DNA from: Hymenobacter plasmatis | GTDB taxonomy: Bacteria; Bacteroidota; Bacteroidia; Cytophagales; Hymenobacteraceae | Reading direction: 5' to 3' | Length of the DNA stretch: 64,000 nt | Assembly: GCF_020711255.1 (NCBI RefSeq) | Contig: NZ_JAJFAW010000002.1 | Location: forward strand, 218,474 to 282,473 | Shown here: piece by piece, positions 16,166 through 25,886 of the stretch | Layout of the letters: the number at the start of each line of letters is the position of its first letter | How positions within the stretch are numbered: the stretch's first letter is position 1 | The notes under the pieces: model-generated | Told to the model about the DNA's origin: nothing | Seen by the model: only the letters and a program-made list of their open reading frames with translations | The model's database searches: none | Position numbers and translations under genes: made by a program

Positions 16166-18397
16166 ATGAAAGCTGCCATTCCCCTGTTTGCCGCGTTGGC
16201 AGCTTTGGCAGCCTGCCGGGCCACCACGGGGCTCGACCGCAACACGCTCCCCAGCAAACGGGCCCTTACCGAAATGACCAGCCCCGAAAAAGGCGAGCCC
16301 AGCCGCCTCGACGGCCTCGCCCTCATCGCTCCGCCCCCCGTGAAATACCCCGAAACCCGCAAAGCCGACGTGGCCGACACCTACTTCGGTACCACCGTCC
16401 CCGACCCCTACCGCTGGCTCGAAGACCTCGACTCGCCCGAAACCAAGGCCTGGGTCACGGCCCAGAACGGGGTCACGTTTGCCTACCTGAGCCAGATTCC
16501 GTTCCGGGACAAAATCCGGGAGCGGCTCACCAAAATCTGGAACTACGAGCGCTACGGCGTGCCCGAGCAGGTGGGCGAAGACCTGGTGTTCAGCAAAAAC
16601 GACGGCCTGCAGAACCAGGCCGTGCTCTACCGCCAGCGCGGCCCTGGCGAGCCCCAGGTGCTGCTCGACCCCAATAAGTTCTCGGCCGATGGCACCACGG
16701 CGCTGGCCAGCACCGAGTTCAGCAACGACCACCGCTACCTGGCCTACGCCACCAGCAGCGGCGGCTCCGACTGGAACAAGGTGCGCATCCTGGACCTGAC
16801 CACCAACCAGCTGCTGCCTGAGGAATTGAGCTGGGTAAAAGTATCGAGCACCTCCTGGACCAAGAAGGGCTTCTACTACAGCCGCTACGATGCGCCCAAA
16901 GCCGGCGAAAACGACCTGGCCGGCATGAACGAGTACCACAAGGTGTACTTCCACCAGCTCAACACGCCGCAGAGCGCCGACCGGCTGGTGTACGAAAACC
17001 CGAAAATGCCCCTGGGCTTCCGCATCGCCAGCGCCACCGAAGACGAGCGGTTTCTGAGCCTCTACCTCACCGATGGCAAGTCGGATGGCAACCGCCTGCA
17101 GGTGCGCGACCTCACCGACCCCAAGCAGGCCGCTACCTGGACCACGCTGATTGCGTCTTATGAGTTTAACAACACCGTTGTAGGCAATGTGGGCGGCGAG
17201 GTGCTGGTGCACACCAACTACAAGGCCCCGCGCTACCGCGTGGTGCGCATCGATCCCAAGAAGCCGCAGGAAGCCAACTGGCACGACGTGCTGCCCGAAG
17301 GCCCGAACAAGCTGGAGAGCGTGAGCCAGGTGGGCGGCCACCTCATTGCCGATTACCTGCACGATGCCAGCTCGCAGGTGAAGGTGTATTCGGAGTTGGG
17401 CCAGTTTCAGCACGAGGTGCAGCTACCGGCCATTGGCACGGCCAGCGGCTTTGGGGGCCGGCGCACCGATAAGGTGGTGTACTATGCCTTCACGTCGTTT
17501 ACCTACCCCACCACGATTTACAAGTACGACCTGGCCACCAACACCAGTACCGTATTTCGGGCCCCGAAAGTGGACGTAAACCCGCAGGACTACGTCACCA
17601 CGCAGGTGTTTTACCCCAGCAAAGACGGCACGAAAATCCCCATGTTCATCGTGCACCGCAAAGGCGTGGTGCTGAATGGCAAGAACCCCACCTACCTCTA
17701 CGCCTACGGCGGCTTCAACGTGTCGCTCACGCCGGGCTTCTCGGTTGCCCGGCTGCTGTGGCTGGAAAATGGCGGGGTGCTGGCCATCCCGAACCTGCGC
17801 GGTGGCGGCGAGTACGGCGAGGCCTGGCACCAGGCCGGCATGACCCCGCACAAGCAAAACGTATTCGACGACTTCATTGCCGCCGCCGAGTACCTGAAAG
17901 ACAACAAGTACACCGACTACGACCACCTGGCCATTGCCGGCGGCTCCAACGGCGGCCTGCTGGTGGGTGCCACCATGAACCAGCGCCCCGACCTGTGCCG
18001 GGTGGCCCTGCCCGCCGTGGGCGTAATGGACATGCTGCGCTACCAGAAGTTCACCATTGGCTGGAACTGGGCCCCGGAGTACGGCACCTCCGACAATCCA
18101 GCTCAATTCCAGAACCTGCTGGCCTTCTCGCCCCTGCACAACCTGCAGCCCGGCACCAGCTACCCCGCCACGCTCATCACCACCGCCGACCACGACGACC
18201 GGGTGGTGCCCGCGCACTCCTTTAAGTTTGCCGCGGCCCTGCAAGCCGCCAACGATGGCCCCAACCCCACCCTCATTCGCGTGGACGTGAACGCCGGTCA
18301 CGGCGCCGGCAAAAGCACCAAGCTGCAGATTGACGAGTGGGCCGACGTGTGGAGCTTCTGCTACGCCAACATGGGCGTGACGCCCACGCTGCAGTAG
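16166..18397 (+). CDS. Prolyl oligopeptidase family lipoprotein (S9A)
   Basis: The ATG at 16166 gives 743 residues with a lipoprotein signal (MKAAIPLFAALAALAAC, Cys17). The N-terminal S9A beta-propeller (YFGTTVPDPYRWLEDLDSPE and on) is followed by the hydrolase domain: GGSNGG with Ser594, DHDDRVVP with the catalytic Asp and NAGHGAG with His. The enzyme should cleave short proline-containing peptides in the periplasm. An in-frame TTG at 16157 is a less likely start. It converges on another S9 peptidase, from which it is separated by 37 bases and a shared hairpin. Confidence 0.93.
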   Translation: MKAAIPLFAALAALAACRATTGLDRNTLPSKRALTEMTSPEKGEPSRLDGLALIAPPPVKYPETRKADVADTYFGTTVPDPYRWLEDLDSPETKAWVTAQNGVTFAYLSQIPFRDKIRERLTKIWNYERYGVPEQVGEDLVFSKNDGLQNQAVLYRQRGPGEPQVLLDPNKFSADGTTALASTEFSNDHRYLAYATSSGGSDWNKVRILDLTTNQLLPEELSWVKVSSTSWTKKGFYYSRYDAPKAGENDLAGMNEYHKVYFHQLNTPQSADRLVYENPKMPLGFRIASATEDERFLSLYLTDGKSDGNRLQVRDLTDPKQAATWTTLIASYEFNNTVVGNVGGEVLVHTNYKAPRYRVVRIDPKKPQEANWHDVLPEGPNKLESVSQVGGHLIADYLHDASSQVKVYSELGQFQHEVQLPAIGTASGFGGRRTDKVVYYAFTSFTYPTTIYKYDLATNTSTVFRAPKVDVNPQDYVTTQVFYPSKDGTKIPMFIVHRKGVVLNGKNPTYLYAYGGFNVSLTPGFSVARLLWLENGGVLAIPNLRGGGEYGEAWHQAGMTPHKQNVFDDFIAAAEYLKDNKYTDYDHLAIAGGSNGGLLVGATMNQRPDLCRVALPAVGVMDMLRYQKFTIGWNWAPEYGTSDNPAQFQNLLAFSPLHNLQPGTSYPATLITTADHDDRVVPAHSFKFAAALQAANDGPNPTLIRVDVNAGHGAGKSTKLQIDEWADVWSFCYANMGVTPTLQ

Positions 18398-18417
18398 CCG
18401 CCAGCGTCACGCCCATG
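18370..18417. terminator. Hairpin shared by two convergent S9 peptidase genes
   Basis: CATGGGCGTGACG (18370-18382, inside the last codons of the plus-strand gene) pairs with CGTCACGCCCATG (18405-18417), a perfect 13-bp stem with 22-base loop. There is no strong T run. Confidence 0.5.
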
Positions 18418-18434
18418 CTGCTGCCTTAATTGGA

Positions 18435-20918
18435 TTACTGTCCGGTTGAGGTTGGTTGGCCGTTGCCAGTTCGCTCCCCGACCGGCTTCAAGTTGGTTTC
18501 GAACAGCTTGAGAATGCGCTTGTACTCGTCGGTCCACGAGGAAGGCTCGATGAAGCCGTGGTCTTCGACGGGGTACACGGCCAGCTCCCAGTTTTCCTTT
18601 TTCAGTTCAATAAGCCGCTGCGACAGGCGCACGATGTCCTGGAACTGCACATTGGTGTCGACCATGCCGTGGCACATGAGCAAGGCGCCTTTCAAGCCGC
18701 TGGCGTAGTTGATGGGCGAGGAGCGGGCGTAGGCAATGGAGTCGTTGTAGGGCTCGTTGAGGATGTTGTCGGTGTAGCCGTGGTTGTAGTGCGCCCAATC
18801 CGTGACGGAACGCAAAGCGCCGCCGGCCCGGAACACGTCAGGCTGCGTGAACATGGCCATCAGGGTGATAAAACCGCCGTATGAGCCACCGTAAATCCCC
18901 AGGCGCTGCGGGCTGATGCCGTATTTCTCCGTCAAAAGCTTGGCTCCGTCCACCTGGTCGGTGAGGTCTTTGCCACCCATGTAGCGGTAGATGCCCGTGC
19001 GCACGTCGCGCCCGTAGCCCGCCGAGCCGCGGTAATCGATATCGAGCACCGTGTAGCCCTTCTCCACCAGCAGGTTGTTGAACAGGTACTCGTGGAAGTA
19101 GCTGCTCCACCACTTGTGAGCGTTCTGCACATAGCCCGAGCCGTGCACGAATATCACGGCCGGGCCCTGCGCCACGGGGGTAGCCGGACGGTAGAGCCGG
19201 GCGTACACGTCGGCCCCATCGCGGGCCTTGAAGGTGATGATTTCGGGGTCGCGCCAGGAGTAGCTTTCAAACTCCGGCGTGGTACTGTGGGTGAGCTGCC
19301 GCATTTTCGCCTTGGGCTTGTTGTCCATCACGTACAGTTCCCAGGGCTTGTTGGTATAGCTGTAGCGCACGGCCAGGGTGCGGCCGTCGGGCGACACCTC
19401 CACTTCGTGCGCCCCGGGGCGGCTGGTCATTTGCTGAAGCGTGCCGCCGTTCAGCGGCATTTGGTAAAAATGCCGCTCGCCGGGGTGGGTGGCGTTGGCG
19501 ATAAGGTACCAGGTCTTATGGTCGCGGCCCAACTGAGCACTTTGGATTTCGAACTTGCCGCTGGTCAGCGCCTTCTTCTCACCGGATGCGGCGTCTACCG
19601 TGTATAGGTGGCTGTAGCCGGTTTCCTCGCTCTGGAACCACACCCGGCGGCTGTCGGGTAGCCAGCCCACGCTGCCCGGCCCGTTCCCGATGCCGGGGCC
19701 GCTAATCCAGGCGTCGTCGTGCTGCCGGTCGAGCATCTTGATTTTCTGCGTGGCCGGGTCAAGGCCCACAATCCACCGGTCCTTGTTGTCGGCGGTGCGC
19801 ATCACCAGAAAAGCCCGCTGCCCATCAGCCGACCAGTACGGGCCGAAAGGCTGCACGCGGCGCAGTTCAGCCACCGTTTTTTTCGCCTTACTGGCCGCCT
19901 TTGCCTCCGTAGAATCGGCCGGCACAGGGGCTTTGGCCGGCAGCTGGTACTCTTTACGGTAGGCGGGCTGCTCGTCCAGTCCTTTCAGCTCGCTATAGCC
20001 CAGCACGAAAGTGGTGTCACGGGCAATGTCATAGATACCAAGCTCGTACGCCGTTTGTGGTGAACCCACTTTGGGCCGGCTCGAAATGTCTTCCGTGAAG
20101 CCTGAAGCCGTCACGAAGCTGGGTACCAGCGCCACTTTGGCCGCGGCGGGCTCCTGCATCAGCGTGTAGGTCACGTAGCGGCCATCGGGGCTGAACTGCA
20201 GGTTTTCCACGGATTGCTGGCCCAGGTAGATGGCTTTGGGACGCAGCTTGCTTAGGACTCTCTGCTGGCGCTCCTGGGCCTGCCGGTCTTGGTCGCGCAG
20301 CCGCACCACCTCGAACAGCGCAAGCTGCTGCGCCCGCAAGTAGCGCTCGGCCTTGTCGGTGGGCGAGGTACTAGCGGGCTTACTGCCCTTGCGGAAATCG
20401 GTGCGCTGCGTAGTTTCGCCGGTGACGGGGTCCCAGGTGTACAGGTTCTGCGCCCGCACGTAGCTCACCAGCTTGCCCAGCAAGGCAAACGCGGGCCGGG
20501 TTTCGCGTTCGGCGGTATTGGTCACGCGCCGAATTTTCTGCGTTTTGAGGTCGAGCAGGAAGATGTCACCGTCACGCTCGTACACCTTGCGCGAAAAAGC
20601 GGCATCGTACACGCCGCTGCTGGCCGGCAGTTCCCGCTGCTCCCGCGCGCTCACTTTGCGCGGGGTGGCCGTGCCCGTGGACGCCACCTGGTACAGCGAG
20701 TCGCGCCGGTCTTTGGTGGGGTTCCAGTTGAAGTAGATATGGCGGCCATCCTCGGCCCAATAGATGTTGGACGGTGAGGTGCCCAGCCACTGCGCCGGCT
20801 CCCGCATGATTTTCTCAACGGTTAGCGGAGCCAGGCTGCCAGCAGCCACGACAGGAACCTGAGCCAGTGCGGGTTCTGCTGTCACCAGCATTAGCCCAAG
20901 AAGGTAAAAATTGCGCAT
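18435..20918 (-). CDS. Dipeptidyl peptidase IV-type S9 peptidase
   Basis: From the ATG at 20918 the protein has 827 residues, with a signal peptide (MRNFYLLGLMLVTAEPALAQ). An N-terminal DPP-IV beta-propeller region has repeats such as NIYWAEDGRHIYF and LQFSPDGRYVTY. The C-terminal hydrolase has GIYGGSYGGF with Ser679, TNVQFQD with the Asp, and EDHGF with the His. It should remove N-terminal dipeptides or similar short units from peptides in the periplasm. A TAGATTTG promoter-like element lies directly upstream (20922-20929). Start codon choice avoids an in-frame codon at 20972. Confidence 0.9.
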   Translation of the reverse strand: MRNFYLLGLMLVTAEPALAQVPVVAAGSLAPLTVEKIMREPAQWLGTSPSNIYWAEDGRHIYFNWNPTKDRRDSLYQVASTGTATPRKVSAREQRELPASSGVYDAAFSRKVYERDGDIFLLDLKTQKIRRVTNTAERETRPAFALLGKLVSYVRAQNLYTWDPVTGETTQRTDFRKGSKPASTSPTDKAERYLRAQQLALFEVVRLRDQDRQAQERQQRVLSKLRPKAIYLGQQSVENLQFSPDGRYVTYTLMQEPAAAKVALVPSFVTASGFTEDISSRPKVGSPQTAYELGIYDIARDTTFVLGYSELKGLDEQPAYRKEYQLPAKAPVPADSTEAKAASKAKKTVAELRRVQPFGPYWSADGQRAFLVMRTADNKDRWIVGLDPATQKIKMLDRQHDDAWISGPGIGNGPGSVGWLPDSRRVWFQSEETGYSHLYTVDAASGEKKALTSGKFEIQSAQLGRDHKTWYLIANATHPGERHFYQMPLNGGTLQQMTSRPGAHEVEVSPDGRTLAVRYSYTNKPWELYVMDNKPKAKMRQLTHSTTPEFESYSWRDPEIITFKARDGADVYARLYRPATPVAQGPAVIFVHGSGYVQNAHKWWSSYFHEYLFNNLLVEKGYTVLDIDYRGSAGYGRDVRTGIYRYMGGKDLTDQVDGAKLLTEKYGISPQRLGIYGGSYGGFITLMAMFTQPDVFRAGGALRSVTDWAHYNHGYTDNILNEPYNDSIAYARSSPINYASGLKGALLMCHGMVDTNVQFQDIVRLSQRLIELKKENWELAVYPVEDHGFIEPSSWTDEYKRILKLFETNLKPVGERTGNGQPTSTGQ

Positions 20919-21023
20919 CAACAAATCTACTCCTGTAAGCTCAAGAATTGCAGCGGAAGCGTGGTTACCCAAGCGCCCGGCACCTCGGATGCTAACCGAT
21001 TGGCCATTGGGCCGATGTGTGAG

Positions 21024-21048
21024 CTCTGCTATTGCGTCAATAGCAGAG
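21024..21048. other. Perfect hairpin in divergent promoter region
   Basis: CTCTGCTATTG and CAATAGCAGAG form an 11-bp stem with 3-base loop; an outer GTGAGC/GCTCAC pair (21019-21024 with 21053-21058) may extend it. It lies between the divergent DPP-IV and LLM genes. Operator, attenuator or decayed repeat are all possible. Confidence 0.5.
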
Positions 21049-21145
21049 TGACGCTCACCCTACAATCAGTCCGTTGGCTCGCCTTTTGGCAACCATTTGC
21101 CCGCGCTCGCGCTATTCAATATGCTCAACCTGATTAACCAAGCCC

Positions 21146-22207
21146 ATGCAACTAGGAATTAGCTCATTTGGGGAGGTAAGCCCGGCCCACGTGGCGGGCG
21201 GCGACTACACCGCCGGCAAGCGCATGCAGGAGCTGCTGGCTCTGGCCCGGCTGGCCGACGAAGTTGGGCTGGACGTGCTGGCCCTGGGCGAGCACCACCG
21301 GCCCGATTTTATCATCTCCGCGCCCGAAGTCATTCTGGCGGCGGTGGCGGCCGTTACCCGGCGCATCCGCCTGTCCAGCGCCGTCACCGTGCTCAGCTCC
21401 GCCGACCCGGTACGGGTGTTTCAGAATTTTGCCACGGTAGATTTGATTTCCGGCGGCCGGGCCGAGATTATCGCAGGCCGCGGCTCGTTTATTGAGTCCT
21501 ACCCGCTGTTTGGCTACGACCTCAACGATTACGACGAGCTATTCGTCGAGAAGCTCAACCTGCTGCTCAAAATCAACGGCAGCGAAGTGGTTTCGTGGCA
21601 GGGCAAGCACCGCCCCAGCATCGCGGCGCAGGGCGTGTACCCGCGCCCCGCGCAGCCCAAGCTGCCCGTCTGGATTGGCATCGGCGGCACGCCCGCTTCG
21701 GCGGTGCGGGCCGGCAAATTGGGCTTGCCCCTGACCATTGCCATCCTCGGCGGCGCCCCGGCCCGCTACGTGCCGTTTGCGGAGCTCTACCGCGAATCAG
21801 CCCAACACGCCGGCCACGACGCGGCCCAACTCCCGCTGGCCCTCAACTGCCACTTCCACCTGGCAGATACTTCCGAGCAAGCCGCCGACGAGTTTTTTCC
21901 GCCCTACTCGCAGCTTATGAACCGCATCGGCCGCGAGCGGGGCTGGTCGCCCATGAACCGCCGCCACTTCGATTTCCTGCGCGGCCCCGAGGGCCCCCTG
22001 TTCGTTGGCACGGCCCAGGAAATCACGGAGAAGCTGCTGTACCTGCACGGGCTGTTCAACCACACCCGCTTTTTGGCTCAACTGGTGCTGGAGGGCATAT
22101 CGCACCAAAGCGTGATGCATTCCATCAACCTGTTTGGCACGCAGGTAGCCCCGGCAGTGCGCGAAGCCCTGGCCAGCCAGAGCCCAGCCCCAAGGCTGAA
22201 ACAATAG
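21146..22207 (+). CDS. LLM class flavin-dependent oxidoreductase
   Basis: A 353-residue luciferase-like monooxygenase fold with LGISSFGEV at the start, LALGEHHRPDF, RIRLSSAVTVLSSADPVRVF and AEIIAGRGSFIESYPLFGYD. These enzymes use reduced FMN or F420 and oxygen (or only the flavin) on varied small molecules. The particular substrate is not predictable here. The ATG at 21146 starts directly at the first strand of the barrel. It is followed by a small unknown gene with a 63-base gap. Confidence 0.85.
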   Translation: MQLGISSFGEVSPAHVAGGDYTAGKRMQELLALARLADEVGLDVLALGEHHRPDFIISAPEVILAAVAAVTRRIRLSSAVTVLSSADPVRVFQNFATVDLISGGRAEIIAGRGSFIESYPLFGYDLNDYDELFVEKLNLLLKINGSEVVSWQGKHRPSIAAQGVYPRPAQPKLPVWIGIGGTPASAVRAGKLGLPLTIAILGGAPARYVPFAELYRESAQHAGHDAAQLPLALNCHFHLADTSEQAADEFFPPYSQLMNRIGRERGWSPMNRRHFDFLRGPEGPLFVGTAQEITEKLLYLHGLFNHTRFLAQLVLEGISHQSVMHSINLFGTQVAPAVREALASQSPAPRLKQ

Positions 22208-22270
22208 AAAAAGCACTATGTTTACAGAAGCTTCTTCTACCCTCTCATTGAAGCTTTTCGCTTTCCCAAC

Positions 22271-22789
22271 ATGGTAAATCTTCTGTGGTCCATCCTGAAC
22301 GTCGCGTTACTGCTGGCCTTTGTGTACATCTTTTGGCGGGCCGCCTTATTGGTCAAACGGCACATTGGGCTGGCAGCCGCTATGTTCTTTGGCTTCGCGC
22401 TGCTGCTAATTGGCTGCAGCAAATCCGGCTCGGGTATAGCCGCTTCACCCTCCCCCACCGCTAACTTGTTGACCGGTGTGCCCAAAGATGCCCCGCTGGC
22501 AAACGCTTCTTCCGTTCAGCGCATAACCTTAGGCGGAACTAACAAGCTGGACCTGTTAGCCGAGTACTACACGGATAAAGGCACCATCACAAAGCCCCGT
22601 GGGCTTTATGCCACGGTATCTGGTTTTATGGTAGGCCACAGTTGGCAGCCCGCCTTTGGGTGGGCAGAAAAGCGTGGCAATCAGCTTTATTACAGTGTCG
22701 CGGTCGACCACCACTATAGTTTGCTGGGCGTGCGCGTATTTACGCAAGCCGGTGAGTTATTTCAGGGCCTGATGCCGCCTAGCAAGTAA
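22271..22789 (+). CDS. Hypothetical protein with two N-terminal membrane helices
   Basis: The 172-residue product starts with one helix (WSILNVALLLAFVYIFWRAA) and a second (LAAAMFFGFALLLIGCSKS), whose end looks like a lipobox but is preceded by the first helix. The rest is polar and ends VFTQAGELFQGLMPPSK. Base composition is less GC-rich than its neighbours. I do not recognise a family. It may be anchored by the helices with the C-terminal domain in the periplasm. Confidence 0.6.
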   Translation: MVNLLWSILNVALLLAFVYIFWRAALLVKRHIGLAAAMFFGFALLLIGCSKSGSGIAASPSPTANLLTGVPKDAPLANASSVQRITLGGTNKLDLLAEYYTDKGTITKPRGLYATVSGFMVGHSWQPAFGWAEKRGNQLYYSVAVDHHYSLLGVRVFTQAGELFQGLMPPSK

Positions 22790-22812
22790 GCGGAACTGAA
22801 GCTTGACTTAAC

Positions 22813-22846
22813 AAAAAAACCGCCGGACGCGAGCCCGGCGGTTTTT
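22813..22846. terminator. Bidirectional terminator
   Basis: AAAAACCGCCGG pairs with CCGGCGGTTTTT around an 8-10-base loop between convergent genes. Confidence 0.85.
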
Positions 22847-22877
22847 ATGCTTAATGCTTTTATCAAGCGAAGCTCGC

Positions 22878-24194
22878 TTAGTAGCGGTACAAATCCGATT
22901 TGAACGGACCTTCTACCGGTACCTTGATGTAGTCGGCTTGCTTGGGAGTCAGCTCGTCCAGCTCCACGCCGATTTTGGCGAGGTGCAGGCGGGCCACTTT
23001 CTCGTCCAAGTGCTTAGGCAGAGTGTACACCTGGTTTTCGTACTGGTCGCCACGCTCCCATAGCTCAAGTTGAGCCAGAGTCTGGTTGGTGAACGAGTTC
23101 GACATTACGAACGAGGGGTGGCCGGTGGCGCAGCCCAGGTTCACGAGACGGCCTTCGGCCAGAATGATGACCTCTTTGCCATCGATGGTGTAGATGTCCA
23201 CCTGGGGCTTCACCGTGTCCTTGGTGTGGCCGTAGTTGCCGTTCAGCCACGCCATGTCAATCTCATCGTCGAAGTGGCCGATGTTGCAGACAATGGCTTT
23301 GTCCTTCAGGCTGCGGAAGTGCTGCTCGGTGAGGATGTCGCAGTTGCCGGTAGCCGTCACCACGATGTCGGCTTCCTTCACGGCGTTGGTCAATTTCTTC
23401 ACGGCGTAGCCGTCCATGGCCGCTTGAAGGGCGCAGATGGGGTCAATTTCGGTCACGATAACGCGGGCACCGGCACCGGCCAACGAGGCAGCCGTGCCTT
23501 TTCCTACGTCGCCGTAGCCGGCCACAACGGCCACTTTGCCGGCCATCATCACGTCGGTTGCGCGACGGATAGCGTCCACGGCCGACTCTTTGCAGCCGTA
23601 TTTGTTATCAAATTTCGACTTCGTTACCGAGTCGTTTACGTTGATGGCGGGGAAGGGAAGCGAGCCGTTTTTCACCCGCTCATAAAGGCGCAGAACACCG
23701 GTGGTCGTCTCTTCCGAAACGCCTTTGATGCCGGCGGCCAGCTCGGGGTACTGGTTCAGCACCATGTTGGTCAGGTCGCCGCCATCGTCCAGAATCATGT
23801 TCAAAGGCTGGCGGTCTTCGCCGAAGTACAGCGTCTGCTCGATGCACCAGTTGAACTCTTCTTCGTTCATGCCTTTCCAAGCATATACCGGGATGCCAGC
23901 GGCGGCAATGGCTGCCGCGGCGTGGTCCTGAGTCGAGAAGATGTTGCACGACGACCACGTCACCTCAGCGCCCAGCGCCTTGAGGGTTTCGATGAGCACC
24001 GCCGTTTGGATGGTCATGTGCAGGCAGCCGGCAATGCGGGCCCCTTTGAAGGGCTGGGCAGCGCCAAACTCCTCGCGCAGGCTCATCAAACCGGGCATTT
24101 CGGCTTCGGCGAGGCGGATTTCCTTGCGGCCCCACTCGGCCAGGCTCATGTCCTTTACTTTGTACGGAACGTACGTTTTCGTCGTGGTTTCCAA
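22878..24194 (-). CDS. ahcY: Adenosylhomocysteinase (S-adenosylhomocysteine hydrolase)
   Basis: All hallmarks are present: [47 protein letters not shown], the NAD loop [16 protein letters not shown] and the C-terminal [35 protein letters not shown] end (KSDLYRY). The enzyme splits SAH to adenosine and homocysteine in the SAM cycle; metK lies 3 kb away. I place the start at the TTG at 24194 ([16 protein letters not shown]), giving 438 residues. The longer frame to 24236 begins inside the TATCTTTG promoter box and is unlikely. No ATG occurs before residue 30 of that longer frame, so the start is uncertain. Confidence 0.93.
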   Translation of the reverse strand: METTTKTYVPYKVKDMSLAEWGRKEIRLAEAEMPGLMSLREEFGAAQPFKGARIAGCLHMTIQTAVLIETLKALGAEVTWSSCNIFSTQDHAAAAIAAAGIPVYAWKGMNEEEFNWCIEQTLYFGEDRQPLNMILDDGGDLTNMVLNQYPELAAGIKGVSEETTTGVLRLYERVKNGSLPFPAINVNDSVTKSKFDNKYGCKESAVDAIRRATDVMMAGKVAVVAGYGDVGKGTAASLAGAGARVIVTEIDPICALQAAMDGYAVKKLTNAVKEADIVVTATGNCDILTEQHFRSLKDKAIVCNIGHFDDEIDMAWLNGNYGHTKDTVKPQVDIYTIDGKEVIILAEGRLVNLGCATGHPSFVMSNSFTNQTLAQLELWERGDQYENQVYTLPKHLDEKVARLHLAKIGVELDELTPKQADYIKVPVEGPFKSDLYRY

Positions 24195-24233
24195 CGTAAT
24201 GCGGGTTAGTTTGTAGTATTCGGGGTTCAACTG

Positions 24234-24261
24234 CAAAGATACGATATTTGTTCAGGGCCAA
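24234..24261 (-). promoter_or_regulatory. Promoter of ahcY
   Basis: Minus-strand TTG (24259-24261) is followed after 17 bases by TATCTTTG (24234-24241). It lies 40 bases before the proposed TTG start. Confidence 0.6.
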
Positions 24262-24265
24262 ACGC

Positions 24266-24299
24266 GAAAAGGCCCGCACCACAACGGTACGGGCCTTTC
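24266..24299. terminator. Terminator of the DUF4397 gene
   Basis: GAAAAGGCCCG pairs with CGGGCCTTTC about 36 bases beyond the DUF4397 stop and just upstream of the ahcY promoter. Confidence 0.75.
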
Positions 24300-24334
24300 G
24301 GAATAGACGAGCTAGAGCAGCTGGCTAGGCCGGC

Positions 24335-25090
24335 TTAGTTGTTCTGTGACAGGAAGGCCTTAACCTTCTGGTCCTGGTTGAGGCTGCCTTGGGTTCCGCT
24401 CACCACCACGGTGTAAATCTTACCGGCTTCGTAGGTTTTGGTACCCGAACCGGAGCCCGAGCCGTCGCCTACTTGCGCAATCGGCGTGGCGCCGGCAGTA
24501 GCCGAATTATCCAAGATGGACAATGCGTAGGCGCCGGGGGCAAACTCGGTAAAAGCCGACGCCGAATTGACGCCTACGTTGGTCACCACATCGGCCACCA
24601 CGGGGCCCGTCACGGTGCTGGTCACTTGGGAGAGCCGAAGCGGGGTGCCCACACCCTGCGCCAGGTTGATGAGGCGAATGCGCGCTTTGCCGGTGGTTGG
24701 AGCCGTCAAATCGTCGGGAAAGAGCAGACCATTAACCGTGGAAGGAGAAGTGGCGGGCGTAGCCACAAAAGTGTACGTCTTATCTTTTTCGGGCGCCAGC
24801 GTCATCGTAAATGCCGCTTGCGTACCGGCCGTTATTTGCAGCGAATGGCTCCCGGTTTGAATGCCTTGGTAGCTGCTGCTGGCCCCGTAGGCGAGCGACG
24901 CTTTCTCCGTGTTATCCACCAGGAATTTCAGCGTTGTGGGGGCAATGTGCGAAGCAGCGTTTATAAAAGCTACTTTTCCTTGGTCGACAGGGGCCGGAGC
25001 TGGCGTGTCGCTTTTGCTGCACGAGGCCAGCAGCAGGGAGGCCGGCAGAATGGCTTGGAAGGCACGGCGAAAAATCAAAGATGTCTCCAT
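24335..25090 (-). CDS. DUF4397 domain lipoprotein
   Basis: The ATG at 25090 starts a lipoprotein signal (METSLIFRRAFQAILPASLL then LASC, Cys24), preferred over a TTG at 25102. The following 200 residues have the DUF4397 pattern of beta-strand repeats: GKVAFINAASHIAPTTLKFL, GSHSLQITAG, TYTFVATPA, ARIRLINLAQG and YTVVVSGTQG. Such proteins are common surface or periplasmic lipoproteins of unknown function in Bacteroidota. A hairpin terminator follows. Confidence 0.82.
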   Translation of the reverse strand: METSLIFRRAFQAILPASLLLASCSKSDTPAPAPVDQGKVAFINAASHIAPTTLKFLVDNTEKASLAYGASSSYQGIQTGSHSLQITAGTQAAFTMTLAPEKDKTYTFVATPATSPSTVNGLLFPDDLTAPTTGKARIRLINLAQGVGTPLRLSQVTSTVTGPVVADVVTNVGVNSASAFTEFAPGAYALSILDNSATAGATPIAQVGDGSGSGSGTKTYEAGKIYTVVVSGTQGSLNQDQKVKAFLSQNN

Positions 25091-25233
25091 AAGAAATATC
25101 AACTATTTAAGTGAAGCTGGCCGTCCGGAATTGCCCGGCCGGCCCGGCCTGAACGTACAAGTACCCAGCTTTGTTGAGTTGGGATGCAGAAATAAGAGGC
25201 TCTGTGCCCAAAACTCAACCTTAACTGCGCTAT

Positions 25234-25241
25234 TATCTTTG
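25234..25241 (+). promoter_or_regulatory. Bacteroidota -7 element
   Basis: TATCTTTG ends 4 bases before the ATG at 25246; no clear -33 TTG. Confidence 0.5.
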
Positions 25242-25245
25242 TTCT

Positions 25246-25857
25246 ATGCACGAAATAAACCGACTAGCCGCGCAGCCGTGGCGGCTACGCGGCGTGGCTA
25301 TGGTAGCATTGGCTATTAGCCTGTTGGGCTCAGCCCAGGCCCAAAAAGCCCCCGCCACCATTCGCCTGAGCCCCCAGGATGCCGAACGCGGCCTGAACGG
25401 CCCGCAGCACAATTTCGACTTCCTGCCTCCCGGCGAGACGGGCAACAATTACCAATCGGCCGGCTTTTTTGGCCAAAAGCTGCGACCCTACCTAGCGGGC
25501 AACCCCGAGGCGCTGGCCCACCTCGATGACTACCGCCGCCAAAAAACCATTTTTCTGATTGACCGGCTGGTGGCGGTTGGCGCGTTTGGCCTGTACGGGC
25601 AGCAGATTTTTGCTCACGGCGACGCCGTCTATTTCAACGACACTCAAAAAGCGGCCATTGGCGTGTTTGCCACCAGCGTCCTGGCCACTGTCCTCATCAA
25701 CCGCAACACCAATACGCACCTGCTGCGCGCCGTCACGGCGTACAATGCCGGAGTTGCCCACGTGGGAGGCTGGCAACGCCTGCAACCCACCACCGTAGGC
25801 TTGGGCACCTCGCCAACGGGGCAGCCGCTGCTGGCTTTGCGCTGGGCCTTGCGCTAA
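25246..25857 (+). CDS. Hypothetical secreted protein
   Basis: The 203-residue protein has a signal peptide (about 1-32, ending SLLGSAQAQ), then a region with NGPQHNFDFLPPGETGNNYQ and two hydrophobic stretches (IDRLVAVGAFGLYGQQIFA and AAIGVFATSVLATVLI). The end is NRNTNTHLLRAVTAYNAGV and beyond. I do not recognise a family. A promoter box lies directly upstream. The methyltransferase gene follows 29 bases later and is probably co-transcribed. Confidence 0.6.
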   Translation: MHEINRLAAQPWRLRGVAMVALAISLLGSAQAQKAPATIRLSPQDAERGLNGPQHNFDFLPPGETGNNYQSAGFFGQKLRPYLAGNPEALAHLDDYRRQKTIFLIDRLVAVGAFGLYGQQIFAHGDAVYFNDTQKAAIGVFATSVLATVLINRNTNTHLLRAVTAYNAGVAHVGGWQRLQPTTVGLGTSPTGQPLLALRWALR

Positions 25858-25886
25858 AGGTCTCGTTTATCCGTATAGGTTTCTTC

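Noticed and set aside
16151..17413. 420-residue minus-strand open frame opposite the S9A peptidase
   Set aside because: Antisense to a well-supported peptidase gene; no recognisable motif.
23070..24209. 379-residue plus-strand open frame opposite ahcY
   Set aside because: Shadow of ahcY with no family features.
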